Source: Xylogone sp. PMI_703 (lineage: Eukaryota; Ascomycota; Leotiomycetes). Taken from it: a stretch of DNA of 64,000 bases. Below, one piece after another: positions 44,893 to 57,171 of the stretch (position 1 is the first letter of the stretch; each line of letters begins with the position of its first letter). Under the pieces are notes generated by a model. That model worked only from the letters and a program-made list of their open reading frames with translations. It was not told the origin of the DNA and did no database searches. A program made the position numbers and the translations under genes. The DNA lies in assembly GCA_021399445.1 (NCBI GenBank), contig JAJTUQ010000001.1, positions 7,316,001 through 7,380,000 on the forward strand. Reading direction: 5' to 3'.

Positions 44893-47868
44893 ATGGCGCC
44901 GCACATCGCGACGTTACTGCTTATTGCAGCTAATTTGCTAATACCGGTCGCGATTTTGACATTTGCAAGTGGTTTCTTCCCTTACAAACCTTTCATATCC
45001 GGCCTTGCCGAGTATGAGAATCTTAACTATGAGCTGCCCCCTGCGGCACCGTTTGACAAACTTATATTCATGGTTGTGGATGCCCTGAGAAGGTACAGAA
45101 GCGAACATGTAGCTAGGGTACTTAAATACTAATGCCAGCAGTGATTTTGTTTATTCGGTAAATTCTGGTTTTACCTTTACTCAGAGGTTAGCTGGCTCAT
45201 ATCTCGTTGGAGAATAGAGTAAAGGTATTAATGGCTTAATAGTCTAATTGCCCAAGGCGCTGCAATCCCCTTTACCGCACATGCTACCTCTCCAACAATA
45301 ACTATGCCTAGGATCAAGGCTATTACTACTGGATCTATACCATCATTTTTAGATGTTATATTAAACTTTGCTGAATCGGACACGACGTCAACTTTAGCAA
45401 ACCAAGACACATGGCTTGCTCAGATGAAAAAGAAAGCCGCCGGTAAAACGGTGATGTACGGGGATGATACTTGGCTGAAGCTATTTCCGGAGACATTCGA
45501 CCGTTCGGATGGTACCTCGAGCTTTTTCGTTTCTGTCAGTAGCTCCTCTTAGAGAATTGGGTAGTAATTCAGCTGAAACTTTGTGTTCTAGGATTTTACG
45601 GAAGTTGATAATAATGTGACGAGACATATACCAGAAGAATTGAACAATGACGATTGGTCTACTATGATCTTTCACTATCTTGGACTTGATCATATTGGCC
45701 ACAAATCTGGCCCCCACAGGTATAGAAGTGCAATTGCGTATCGAGAAGCCTCTTATATTGACCTATGATAGCCAAAATATGGTTCCGAAACAACGAGAAA
45801 TGGATTCTGTCATACGTCAAGTGTACGAGGCCATTGAAAGCAAAGATTATTTGAAGTCTACTCTGCTAGTACTTTGCGGTGATCATGGAATGAACGATGC
45901 AGGGAATCATGGGGGATCAGCCCCAGGGGAAACATCGCCAGCCCTAGTCTTTATTTCCCCGAAGTTTAAGTCCATTGCAACCCACATACAGGTACCTGCT
46001 GAGTTCCGTGAAGATTTTCAGTACTACAAAGTAGTGGAGCAGTCCGATATTGCACCTACACTAGGTGGCCTTCTAGGATTCCCAGTGCCAGTAAACAATC
46101 TTGGGGCCTTTATCCCTGAATTTTTACCACTGTGGCAAGATAGTAGGTCTCAGTTTGAATACTGTGTATCAGGATGCTAAGTATTAGTAGAAAAAGACAA
46201 GGTCCAAATTCTGCTGCGCAACGCTCATCAGGTACTAAAAATTGTCATTGCAACATTTCCATCAGCATTTTTGAATGAGGATGCCCCTTCCCCTGATTGT
46301 TTCCACTCTTCAAGTGACGTGGAAGAACTTGCTTGTAAATGGAGGGCGATCAATAGGAACCTAGATGATATTTATCTCATGGATAGCGGCGACGATGCCT
46401 GGTCAATGAAGGTTATCCAGGTAAGTAACAGCTTATCTACTTGGAATTATGCTACTGACGACACCTTAAGTGGCTACACAAAGCACAAGAATTAATGAGC
46501 AGTACAGCGAGTAACTATGACATGTCTAGGCTTATACTAGGCATAGTAATTTCCAGCATCTCACTCATTCTTACGGCTGCAGCCACTGGTAGTGTTGCTA
46601 CAGGTTCCATTAAAGCACTACTGCCATTTATCAGCATAGCGTTAGCATATGGGATTATGATGTTTGCTAGTAGTTATGTAGAGGAAGAACAACATTTTTG
46701 GTACTGGACAACCACGGCCTGGATAGCTATGCTTGGGATCAAATAGTAAGTACAGTGACAAGTTTCTCGAGAAGGAACTAATCTCTATAGTAATCGCAAA
46801 AGTGCATACTCTTCTTTCCTTCCAATCTGCACTATTGGTATTCTCGTTGCTACTAGAATCTCTAGACGCTGGAACCAAACAGGACAGAAATTTGCCGGTG
46901 ATCCTGACATAGGTCACACGTTTCTATTTGAGCACAAGCATCTATTATGGACCCTTGTGGGAATGACCTATCTCTGGAATCTGCAGTCTCTCAGTTTGCA
47001 TGGCATTGGCCAACTTTCAAATATGATTTCTGGATTTATCTCTACTTATTTAGTAACAGTAGCTGTTACATTTAAACTCGCCTTTGCCAATGAAGATACG
47101 CCTGAGCTCATGATCGGTATTACAAGATCTTTGGCTGAAAATATCAAAATGGTTCCTCTCGTGCTGTGGGCACGATCTATATTTTCAGGAATTGCAATCG
47201 CTGCGATATTTGTGCTGATCTCTGGTCTCAAAGGTGGCAAAAGTAAATTCGGTAAGCTCACTATTTCAGTCGTTGTATGCAATTATTCTAATGTATCGCT
47301 AGCCGTGATGTGTTCCCTACATGACCTTCTTACATTGTTTCTCATAACGCAATCGAGGTTGACGAACATACCTTTATTGTCGATCTTCGGTCTTCAGTTT
47401 TACCTTCTTGCGGAGCTGAATTTGGACTCAGTTGACGTAACAATAACCTCTCTACTACTTCAATATATGTCATTCTTTGTCTTCGGAGGTTCCAATGCTA
47501 TTTCTTCTGTTGACCTCTCCAATGCATATAACGGCGTTAGTGGATTCAACGTTCTGGCAGTAGGAATTCTTACCTTCGTCAGCAACTGGGCTGGTCCTAT
47601 ATATTGGACTTCTGCGACGAATCTTATGTTGTTGCGCCTTAAAAGAAGGGGTGAGAAAGATGTGTTAAAGAAGCATCTGGCTCTCCTTACAGCGTTTGCG
47701 ACTTGCAGCATCCTTTTTGTTATGGCTGCATGTACTCTATTGCGCGCACATCTTTTTATTTGGACTGTCTTCTCACCAAAATATTTGTATAGTATGGCAT
47801 GGAGTTTGGGACAACATCTGGTGGTAAATCTTTGTATTGGAGGATTGCTCTACTGGGCTGGCATTTGA
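44893..47868 (+). CDS. LAS21: GPI ethanolamine phosphate transferase 2 (Las21/Gpi7)
   Basis: Adds ethanolamine phosphate to the second mannose of the GPI anchor in the ER. Exons 44893-45092, 45142-45186, 45243-45534, 45592-45719, 45772-46142, 46188-46420, 46471-46745, 46791-47251 and 47303-47868, 856 residues. A signal anchor (about 5-27) leads to a lumenal alkaline-phosphatase-fold domain: metal/active-site block MVVDALRSDFVY, TMPRIKAITTGSIPSF, FHYLGLDHIGHKSGP and LLVLCGDHGMNDAGNHGG. About ten or more membrane segments follow from residue ~425. The second exon starts at a CAGCAG tandem acceptor; the downstream AG gives the conserved ALRSDF. All frames close exactly over eight introns. Confidence 0.94.
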
Positions 47869-48316
47869 TACACATAAGGCTAGGATCTAGCCAAATCACC
47901 TGCACATGGTGCAAACGAGACATGAGGTGAATATATAGGATACTATGTTAGGTTGTACACCTCATAAAATCATGTTTTACATAGTGAGTCCCCTGGACCA
48001 GCCAGAAGAATCATAATGATATGACGCGAACGCTATACTGAGATTATGCGCCATAGAAAGCGTCGATATCATGAAATCTGTACATGACGAAGCTCATTAT
48101 TCGTGGAGGTCAGATTACTCTCTTAACTCATGATAGCAATTCCATTCATTCATTCATTCGTTTCATCATACCCTACCAGTTCCAACATAAGACATTCATG
48201 AGGTTGTCGTAACACATGTTTAGTACACAGCTAAGCAAAGAGAGAAATTACCAACCAAAGCACTTTTATAACACTCACGATACCCTTGACGCCAAGTAAT
48301 GATATTCTAGTAATGT
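47869..48316. other. Convergent intergenic region LAS21 / TSC2
   Basis: 448 bp between two stop codons. Contains an ATTC microsatellite of about four units near 48143-48160. Expected 3' UTRs; no gene. Confidence 0.45.
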
Positions 48317-51300
48317 TCATGCCCACCTCGAAAAGTCCAGAGTATCCACGATACTTTCTTCACAGGCAACTCCAACTTCTGTTTCTGCTGTTGATAATAC
48401 AGACGAGCGATGAGAATTTTGCTCGCTATTGTTAGTCAGAAACGTTACCACCGATGACCGACGTAAGCTATTCAAACTCTCCCTTGCGGCCGCAGCATTC
48501 CGCGCGTCCGCACCACTATTTGATGTACCAGGTGGAGAGGATGTAGATATTGAAGAGGATGGCTTTGGTCCATACTTCTCCCTGAGACGATTTATCTCAC
48601 GTAGCCGGTTGCGCCAGGATGAGATATGTTCGCCGCCCTCGCGGTTGTACCAGACGAGAGAAAAGACTGAAGCATTTAGAGCCAGGAGACGGATGAATCC
48701 TGGCAACGATTTCAAGCTCATAATCTTCGTTTCGGCAGCCGGTGAAATCTCAGGGAAACCAGGTTTGCTCATGACTTGCACTTTGTAGAATGTATTTGGC
48801 GAATGAGAACCAGTTCTCAGTCTTGTTGCAACAAAAGACTCACGCGATTCGGGCGTGATGACAATATTGACATAGTTGAAATCAGAGGGAAATGTATCGA
48901 ATCGAAATGGTAGACCGGAGTTGTTGAAGATTATATTGACAAAATCATTTCCAATATGCCGTTTCTTGTTGATGCACTGGGGGTCATGTTCCAGATTCGT
49001 TGGCATTTGTGTTGTGACGTGGAACACAATCTCCGTAACACGGTCCCGCCAGCAGAACGCATATTCTCCATCGGAATCATACTCACGATCTAAACCTTGT
49101 GTGTTGAATTTCGCACCTTTCAATCTTGTAAGTGTCCCTAATCTTGTGAGAAAATCGGTATAGTCGCTGCTCCCCATCACATTAGCAAGGATCTCCACCT
49201 CATCAGTCTGGTTTTCGCCAATGTAAATAACACCGACTTTATGTCCATCTACAGTAAAATTACGGTCAAGGGATGCAACGGCCCGCCGAATTGCGTCGTC
49301 ATCGGGTAGTGGAATTGGGCGTAGGCGGTCAGTGGATTGTGGTATGGAAGCGCTCAACTGAAGGAGAAGATGACTCGGTAGTACCACATTGACCTCTGAA
49401 TGTCGTGGGTCCCGAGTCCCATCCTCAAGAAACTGGCTCTGATGAGCTGGTGGTCGAGTAAATTTCTCTCTTATAATATAGCAGGATGTCCCTGAGGGCT
49501 GACGCTTTGTAATCTGAGCCCATCCACTATTGGTAGCTTGTTCAATGGTGACGAGGCTCTGTCCGATTATCCATCTCTTCTTCAAAATCTGACCTAAGTG
49601 TTCCGATGCAAAGTCGAGATCTGAAGCCGATTCATCAACATCTGCATATGCAACTCTCTGCATGAAGTCGAGTGTAACTTGCGCCTGCTCATCGATCCTT
49701 TCTCTTCCGGTGGCGTCTAATAAAACAAGATTTTTGGCAATCCAACTGACTTGGCTGGCACGATCTGGTAGTTTTAAGGCCAGAAACCAGAATGTTATAA
49801 CATGGTATGCTAGCGCATAGACATATTGTGGAAGGTCATCGGAAGTGTTGGGTTGGAAGTTGCTCTCAGCGGTGCTATCGAGCATCCCTCGAGAACTATC
49901 CCCTGACGCCCCAGAGTTCCTCGAATAACTAAGGCGATTGGTATCCTTACCAGCTTGATCCCTTACATACTGTAAGTATCGAAAGCATATCGCGAAAACA
50001 ATTCGGTATTCCTCTTCCCGGAAGTTGACGTACAAGTTAGGCATCCTTGCAAGACATGCGAGAAATTCAAGAATATGAACAGCCACGTGTGACTGAGTGA
50101 TAATCTGCGACATCTTTTGCAATATAGTCACTAGTGCTTTGCTTGTTGACACCGGAAGTTCATGGCAACAAATCGACAAGGCATGAATGCAACTCTTGGC
50201 TACACGTTCCCATGTGCCAACTCCTTGCAAAAAAGTTCTCACAATGTCATCCTCTTCATGCTTCTTGAAGTGTTGATGGTAGCTCATGACCATCGTTAAG
50301 ATTTGGAAAAGACATATAGCCACATCGGCCTTACGTAAACCCGATGATGTGGGCGGTTCATGAAAACTATTGGACTTTATCTCCTCGCATAGAACTTCTC
50401 TTAGAAATTGGATTTGAGAGATAGCGTTTCTGAACAAGGCTTGATTGGATAACTGGGAGGCCAAGTGAACGAGAATGAAGCTGTATACTTCCCAATCGCA
50501 GCCATTCTCCAAAAGTCCGATAATAGTTTCTAAATAAGTTGCTATATCTATAACAGTTTTATTTGACGTTGTTGATGCCGATGTGTCTTCCGGGTCTTCG
50601 TACGAAACCAGAACTGTGCTCGCTTTGTCTGAGGTCAACCCAGGTAGCGCATCTGAGTCAGGTAGCATCCACGTTTGATGGCTGCGTTGTAAGGTTCTCT
50701 GGACCCCACTACTCGATCTCTGAGGCGTGCGATATCCTCCTCCAAATGAAGTGGTCCTAGAGATGCGAGACGTGTTATTATCATCCGCACGTTGTTGTCT
50801 GGTTTGATGAGAGGCTTCATCTGCTGCTTGCTTTCTTGCCAGAGAAGCGGGGGTTCTATAAAGAGAGGCAGCTAAACCTTCGGACTCTGTAAATGGTGTC
50901 AAGTAAATCCTATTCGCCCAATCGGCCCTCAGCCGAAAGAGCAACTTCATCGCGGATATACGCGCATCTATCTCGCAGGAATGAGATTTCGCAATCCATA
51001 TTATTTCATTGTAAACCCGCACAGCCTTAAAAGCAGATTTGTCCATTTGATTTATGAATATTTGGATCAGTCCCTTCGTAACTACATTTGTAGGAGTCTG
51101 TGTAATATGTGGTATTGATGAAGATATAGACCAAGTTCGATTCATCAAACCTTGTCGCGAGCTAGAGGGCGATCCGACCGGTGATTGTATACGGTCATCC
51201 ATAACACTTTCTCGAATTGCTTGAATTATGTAGTTAAATAAAGTCTCATCAGCTGATTCCGTAGCAACTATGGTAAAGGCGATAACTTCCTGCAGGACTA

Positions 51301-53101
51301 AGATATCCTTCTCCTGTCTGATGTCGTCAAGTATGGAAGTGATAAAGTCGCGGATAGCATCAGCATCTTCATGATCATCCACCATATCAACAACCTCGAA
51401 GACATCAGTTGCAGCTTTCAGGGCGTGGAGACGAATATGTGTGGGCTGGGATCGGTCTTCGAAGAATGATTCTAGGATGACTGCAATGTTTTGTTTCCAT
51501 TCCGAATCCGAAGGATAGCAGAATCGATAGTCCATGTAGTAGTCAATGACCAACTTCGCGCATGATTCTGGTAAGTGACAATGAACATCGACAAAGAACT
51601 TGATACAATCATCCCTTTGAAAGAGCTCCCCGGGAGGCGTTCTGTTGAGGAGCTCCTCAATTCGGACAATTATATTATAAAGGAGCTGCGCTATGCCGGT
51701 GACAACGGTCTGCTCTGAGGGGTCCTCCTTGATTAGGCCGTTGCTACCCATCTGTGACCTAGCAGTCATCACCCGTCCATTAGAAGTATCTGAAGCACGA
51801 TAGGCACACTTCGATACTACATCAAACATGACAGACCAGTCCTCTTCCATAACATTCTCGTTCAAGTCATGTTCTTCCTCACTGAAGAAGGAGAGTACTA
51901 AGCGTAATATATCCGTCTCAACTTTTGGATGATCGACCACAAGCACTTTAGAGAGCCCATCCATAAGAAGAGCGAAAGGAACCACGGGATACCCATCTTT
52001 GCCATCCTGAGCAAATAGTTTCTCCAGGACCGATAGAGCTCCACGGACATCTCGAACCGTCTGTTTCTCACTTGCCCCTTCCGATCTCGGGTCCTGCAGA
52101 ATATCCAAGAGAATTCTTACTACATTTTGGCCGTTATGAGACTTGCACAAGTTGCTGATAGTCCTCCACGCCTCTAATTGAACGTCTTCCACCAGACAAT
52201 GAATTGAGCAAAGAACTTTAACACATTCTAATAGTTTGTCACTTGGTATTTCTCCGTATGTTACAATGGCATCAATGACACCAATACATGCCTTCAAGTC
52301 GCTTGATAGTGGCGTGTGGGTACAGATGTATAGTACCACGTCAATAAGGTTGCCAGTTGTTTCCTCGCTAGAAACGTTAAAGCTGAACTTTATGACATCG
52401 ATTATGAACGCAAAGAGTAAACCGAAATTTGTCTCTTCACCCAGTGGAGCCTTGCCCTTTGTCACGCGAGTTTGTCTGCCCGCATGTTTCCGTGCGGCTG
52501 ATGTTGTAGTAAAGGACTCGCGCAACCATCTTGTCAACAGAGGGATGGCGTAGTAGTGGAATCCAGAAAGATCCTTGCCATGTTTAGCTAGCTCAACCAC
52601 AGCCGCAAGTTGTAAATGAAAATCTTCCGGGTTCGCAGGAGCTGTAAGTGTCTTAAAGTATTCCAATCGTTCAAGATCGGCTGGCTCTCCATGCTGAACA
52701 CAGGCAGTTAAAAGCTCGAATCCGGCCACGCGTGCTTCAGCTGGTTTCGCAGGTTCAATAAGATCCTTCGCAGCGTACCAAATGTTTGCAACGTCGCTTA
52801 ACGGATAATCTAAAATAACATAACGAAGAGATTGTGCTGCCGTAAGTCGTTCTGAAAGAGGTCTCTCAGGTTTAAGTTGTTCGTATAATTGGTCAAAGTT
52901 GGGTGGCCCCCCATATATTGCGTTCTTCGGCGCAATCGTATTCAGTTGTTGCGCTACATGAATATTGGACACGGCTGCCGGAGATGACGGATTCGAGCTT
53001 TTCACAGATCCCTTGCCGGTCAGGCTTTTGAAGACACTGGCAAGCCCGCCAGCGCTTCTTGGTTCGGGATTTAGTGGACTATCTCCATTGGACGGAGACA
53101 T
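48317..53101 (-). CDS. Tuberin (TSC2) homologue, Rap/Rheb-GAP
   Basis: GTPase-activating protein for Rheb, upstream of TOR. A single uninterrupted frame of 1594 residues. After a Ser-rich start comes a long helical-repeat (HEAT-like) region as in the fungal and animal tuberin N-terminus (about 50-1000). The C-terminal Rap-GAP domain lies at about 1290-1495: VGVIYIGENQTDEVEILAN, SDGEYAFCWRDRVTEIVFHV, and NKKRHIGNDFVNIIFNNSG with the catalytic Asn at about 1385. A Ser/Arg-rich tail follows. Saccharomyces lacks tuberin while Schizosaccharomyces and Pezizomycotina have it. No intron was detected in 4.8 kb, unlike nearly all neighbours. Divergent from CSE1. Confidence 0.94.
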   Translation of the reverse strand: MSPSNGDSPLNPEPRSAGGLASVFKSLTGKGSVKSSNPSSPAAVSNIHVAQQLNTIAPKNAIYGGPPNFDQLYEQLKPERPLSERLTAAQSLRYVILDYPLSDVANIWYAAKDLIEPAKPAEARVAGFELLTACVQHGEPADLERLEYFKTLTAPANPEDFHLQLAAVVELAKHGKDLSGFHYYAIPLLTRWLRESFTTTSAARKHAGRQTRVTKGKAPLGEETNFGLLFAFIIDVIKFSFNVSSEETTGNLIDVVLYICTHTPLSSDLKACIGVIDAIVTYGEIPSDKLLECVKVLCSIHCLVEDVQLEAWRTISNLCKSHNGQNVVRILLDILQDPRSEGASEKQTVRDVRGALSVLEKLFAQDGKDGYPVVPFALLMDGLSKVLVVDHPKVETDILRLVLSFFSEEEHDLNENVMEEDWSVMFDVVSKCAYRASDTSNGRVMTARSQMGSNGLIKEDPSEQTVVTGIAQLLYNIIVRIEELLNRTPPGELFQRDDCIKFFVDVHCHLPESCAKLVIDYYMDYRFCYPSDSEWKQNIAVILESFFEDRSQPTHIRLHALKAATDVFEVVDMVDDHEDADAIRDFITSILDDIRQEKDILVLQEVIAFTIVATESADETLFNYIIQAIRESVMDDRIQSPVGSPSSSRQGLMNRTWSISSSIPHITQTPTNVVTKGLIQIFINQMDKSAFKAVRVYNEIIWIAKSHSCEIDARISAMKLLFRLRADWANRIYLTPFTESEGLAASLYRTPASLARKQAADEASHQTRQQRADDNNTSRISRTTSFGGGYRTPQRSSSGVQRTLQRSHQTWMLPDSDALPGLTSDKASTVLVSYEDPEDTSASTTSNKTVIDIATYLETIIGLLENGCDWEVYSFILVHLASQLSNQALFRNAISQIQFLREVLCEEIKSNSFHEPPTSSGLRKADVAICLFQILTMVMSYHQHFKKHEEDDIVRTFLQGVGTWERVAKSCIHALSICCHELPVSTSKALVTILQKMSQIITQSHVAVHILEFLACLARMPNLYVNFREEEYRIVFAICFRYLQYVRDQAGKDTNRLSYSRNSGASGDSSRGMLDSTAESNFQPNTSDDLPQYVYALAYHVITFWFLALKLPDRASQVSWIAKNLVLLDATGRERIDEQAQVTLDFMQRVAYADVDESASDLDFASEHLGQILKKRWIIGQSLVTIEQATNSGWAQITKRQPSGTSCYIIREKFTRPPAHQSQFLEDGTRDPRHSEVNVVLPSHLLLQLSASIPQSTDRLRPIPLPDDDAIRRAVASLDRNFTVDGHKVGVIYIGENQTDEVEILANVMGSSDYTDFLTRLGTLTRLKGAKFNTQGLDREYDSDGEYAFCWRDRVTEIVFHVTTQMPTNLEHDPQCINKKRHIGNDFVNIIFNNSGLPFRFDTFPSDFNYVNIVITPESRESFVATRLRTGSHSPNTFYKVQVMSKPGFPEISPAAETKIMSLKSLPGFIRLLALNASVFSLVWYNREGGEHISSWRNRLREINRLREKYGPKPSSSISTSSPPGTSNSGADARNAAAARESLNSLRRSSVVTFLTNNSEQNSHRSSVLSTAETEVGVACEESIVDTLDFSRWA

Positions 53102-53921
53102 AGAATCAGAGATAATTTGTGCCTCTTAAACTTGAATACTGGAGGGAATTTCCAATGTAAGTATAATATAGCTGAAAATGTATGATTTGACATGAAGTCC
53201 TCAGACAGCACTGGGGTCCGTAGTCATCCTACATAACATGTGGTTCAATATTTTATGAGATTGCGCCTCGCGACATCCAGGCTCCACATAATACTCACAA
53301 TGAATTTGGGTAGGCCGAAGAACAAAATAACAGATGGAAGCGCATACTCACAATAGACTTAAGGTTCACGCATGGATGCGCATACAAGGAGGTCAGCGGT
53401 ACCAGCACCAGCTTGGTGGAGTTTATCAACAAGACAGATAAGGCGGCATGAATCCCCAAACAAAATTCAGCAGCCGCCTCCCAGTTCCATGAAGAATGCC
53501 AATCTGTGGATAGGAAGTCTGAATCACAGATTCAGCGAACTCTGTGTCGTCGAGATACTGAAACGTGGTCGTATCAAGAAGGAGGGGCAGAGTATGTTCT
53601 ATCAGATCTGCGCCGTCAAGGTCATGGGATTCCCAAGCTCACGTTAACAGAGGCACGCTAAAATAACTTTCCCGTTGCCCTCTTTGAGATAATCTACCAG
53701 GGCGTGCAGGGGGTGGATGGGGAAAGAGCTCTTTATCGCTAGCAATGCCTGGTAAACGAGGTATCACCCCGCTATGGCGGAATTAGCCGTAGATATGCCG
53801 TAAACTGGTTGCCCAAGCAAACAATTTAAACAAAGGGCATAGTCAATAAATTATCCAGCAAGCTTCAATTGTCTTCACGTAGCTTCTCTCTCAACGCTGA
53901 TCATCCACAATCTCCTACAGG
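53102..53921. promoter_or_regulatory. Divergent intergenic region TSC2 / CSE1
   Basis: 820 bp between opposite starts. The ORF at 53372-53647 has no similarity and is treated as chance. A possible untranslated-leader acceptor (CTCCTACAG) lies directly before the CSE1 ATG. Confidence 0.5.
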
Positions 53922-56900
53922 ATGGCCGCAACTCTGGAGACTGTTGTGCAGTTATTGCAGGCCACATTAGTTCCGGCACAGCAGAAGCAAGGTATTCTAA
54001 TTAAACTCGGGTTCTAGATGGGAATATCGAACTTACTTTCTATAGCTGAGGCTGCCCTGAAAGCAGAAGAAACCAAACCTGGATTTTCGCTCCTTCTTCT
54101 CAACATTGTTGCATCTGAAGCATTACCTTTAACCACTAGGCTGTCAGCTGCTTTGGCGTTCAAGAATTTCATACGACGGAGCTATGTGGTAAGTCAATCT
54201 CAGAGATGTTCTGTGGGATGTATCTAACTCTCAGCAATCCTAGGACGAAGAGGGGAACTACAAGCTTCCTGCAAGCGAAGTTATAACCATTAAGCAGGAG
54301 CTCATAGGTCTCATGGTCTCAGTTCCTCCCAATCTTCAAGCACAACTAGGCGAAACCATAAGTATAATTGCAGAGTCGGACTTCTGGACTCGCTGGGAGA
54401 CTCTTGTAGATGTTAGTGAATTGCCATCTATACCCCTTTCTTTTACTGATATTTTTTAGGACCTGGTGGCGCGTCTGACTCCCGATAATGCAAAAGTTAA
54501 TAACGGCGTGTTGGAGGTTGCACATTCAATATTCAAGCGATGGAGACCTCTGTTTCAGTCAGATGATTTGTACACTGAAATCAATCATGTGCTCTCGAAA
54601 TTTGGGGAGCCATTCGTAAAGCTACTTATTGTGAGCTTCGGTCTCTAATAAACCAATGCCCCCCTACTGACGCCTCTTTTAGAGTACTGATCAGCAAATC
54701 ATAGCTAATGAAGGCAACAAAGAAGCCTTGAAGCAGCATGTCGAAACCATGAACCTCCTAGTAAAAGTCTTTTATGACCTTTCCTGTCAGGATCTACCCC
54801 CAATATTCGAAGAGAATCTTGCGTCAATATCTGAGCTGCTCCACAAATATCTCACATACAACAACCCACTCCTAGTTACTGATGACGAGTCCGAGTCCGG
54901 ACCTTTGGAATTCGTGAAAGCTGGCATCTGCGAAGCAATGACTTTATATATGCAGAAATATGAAGACGCTTTTGGGGAGCTCTGTACACCATACATTACC
55001 AGCGCTTGGAATTTGCTTACAACAATTGGTCCTGAAACAAAATATGATATACTGGTCAGCAAAGCATTGCAATTCCTGACTGCTGTTGCTAGCATCCAAA
55101 CCCATGCTCAAAACTTCAACAGTGAAGATGTGCTAGGTCAGGTGGTGGAGAAGGTGATATTGCCCAATGTCAGTCTGAGGGAGACAGATATTGAGCTATT
55201 TGAGGATGAGCCTATTGAATATATTCGAAGGGACCTTGAAGGCTCCGATGCCGATACTCGACGCAGGGCAGCCACCGATTTCCTACGGAAGCTGTTGGAA
55301 AAGTTCCCTGAATTGGTAACTGGCGTCGTGAACAAATATGTCTCTCATTATCTAGCACTCTTCCAAAAGGATCCTGCTGGAGAATGGAAGGCCAAGGACA
55401 CGGCCGTATATCTTTTCTCGGCGATCGCATCAACAGGTGTTATTACAGCTGGGCAAGGAGTCAAGTCAACGAATCCGCTGGTCAACGTTGTGGACTTCTT
55501 TCAGAACAATATCGCCAATGACCTCCTTGCTGACGAGGGCGTGGAGCCCATCATCAAAGTAGATGCTATCAAATATCTCTATACATTCCGTAGTCAGCTC
55601 ACCAAAGAGCAGTGGACTGCTGCGCTTCCGCCGCTAATTAAGAACCTAGCATCTACAAATTATGTAGTATATACTTATGCTGCAATTGCAGTAGAAAGAG
55701 TATTGTTCCTTACAAATGATGCTGGTCAACATCTCTTTGGAAAAGACGATATTGCACCATTTGCAAAGGATCTTCTTGAACATCTTTTCCAGTTAATGGA
55801 AAAAGGGGTGGCTCCAGAAAAGGTCCAAGAAAATGAATTTCTCATGCGTTGCGCCATGAGAGTACTCATCGTCTCAAAAGATGCCGTAATTCCAATGACA
55901 GAAAATGTTCTGCAGCACTTAATCAAGATTACACAAACCATCTCTCAGAATCCAAGCAACCCGCGATTCTACTATTATCACTTTGAAGCCCTGGGTGCCT
56001 TAATAAGGTTCGTCCATCCTATTTTCTATTTCAGCACATCATATTCACTCATAGCAGATTTGCCACCCCGTCGCAATCAGAAAAGCTGGAGCAAGATCTA
56101 TATGCGCCATTTGCTCAAATTCTATCTAATGATGTATCTGGTAAGAGTATACAGTATATCAATGAAGCAAGAATGGCACTAACGGTGAATAGAATTCATG
56201 CCTTACGTCTTTCAATTATTCGCTGCTCTTCTGGAATCACATCCAGCCGGGGGGTTATCAGATTACTACAAGGGGCTTATTGCTCCAATCCTAATGCCTA
56301 CTCTGTGGGACTCCCGTGGCAACGTTCCGGCTCTCGCCAGACTGTTATCATCCATTATTCCCAGAGGTGCGGCCGATATTATTGCTAACAATCAATTGGA
56401 GCCTATTCTTGGTATATTCCAGAAACTCATCTCAGTAAAGTCACACGAGCTATATGCATTTGATGTTCTGGAATCTATTGTCATATCTTTTGAAGCGTAA
56501 GTCGTTTGCACCTTTTATAACGAAAAATGGTTCTTACTTAAATACGCAGGCCTGCCATAGAGCAATACTTCCCAACTATACTTCAGATTGTGTTTACACG
56601 ACTAAATGCTAACCCACCAGAATCTTTCAAACGTCGCTTTGTCCGATTCTACCATTTGGTCTCTTCTCGAGACCAACAAGGTCTTGGCGCAGATTTCTTC
56701 ATTACCAAAACGAATGGCCTCCAGGAAGGAATTTTTACACCCATTTATCTTACAATTATCCTACCTGGGACCGGGCAGCTTGTTCGGCCATTGGATCGTA
56801 AGCTTGCCGTCGTTTCGCTAACGAAAACCCTCACCGACTCAAAGCTCTTTGCCGAAACATATAAAAAGGGGTGGGCTAAAACCTGCGAAGCTCTATTAAA

Positions 56901-57171
56901 GTTATTAGAAACGGCCCCAACACCAGTTGCTTCGGATGATGTTATTGCGGAAGCCGACGTTGACGATCTAAGCTTCGGTGTCGGGTTTACCAGTCTAAAT
57001 ACCTGCAAAAAGTTGCCAAGGGATGACTGGCCTGAAGTAACTGATGTTAAATCGTGGGTGGGATCATATTTGAAAGCAGCAGACGCACGACACGGTGGTG
57101 TTATTGCAAGATACGTGAGCGAGCGTTTACCACCAGATGCACAGTCACTACTAGCATCATACATGGGGTGA
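53922..57171 (+). CDS. CSE1: Exportin Cse1/CAS, importin-alpha re-exporter
   Basis: Karyopherin that returns importin-alpha to the cytoplasm with Ran-GTP. Exons 53922-53991, 54046-54188, 54244-54411, 54460-54630, 54683-56007, 56058-56140, 56193-56496 and 56550-57171, 961 residues, the usual length. The N-terminal importin-beta repeat reads LSAALAFKNFIRRSYV. Hallmarks include LLVKVFYDLSCQDLPPIFE, KYDILVSKALQFLTAVA, EDEPIEYIRRDLEGSDADTRRRAA, NPRFYYYHFEALGALIRF, the LIAPILMPTLWDSRGNVPALARLL block and GLGADFFI...DRKLAVVSLTK. Every intron is GT-AG and all joins are in phase. Confidence 0.96.
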
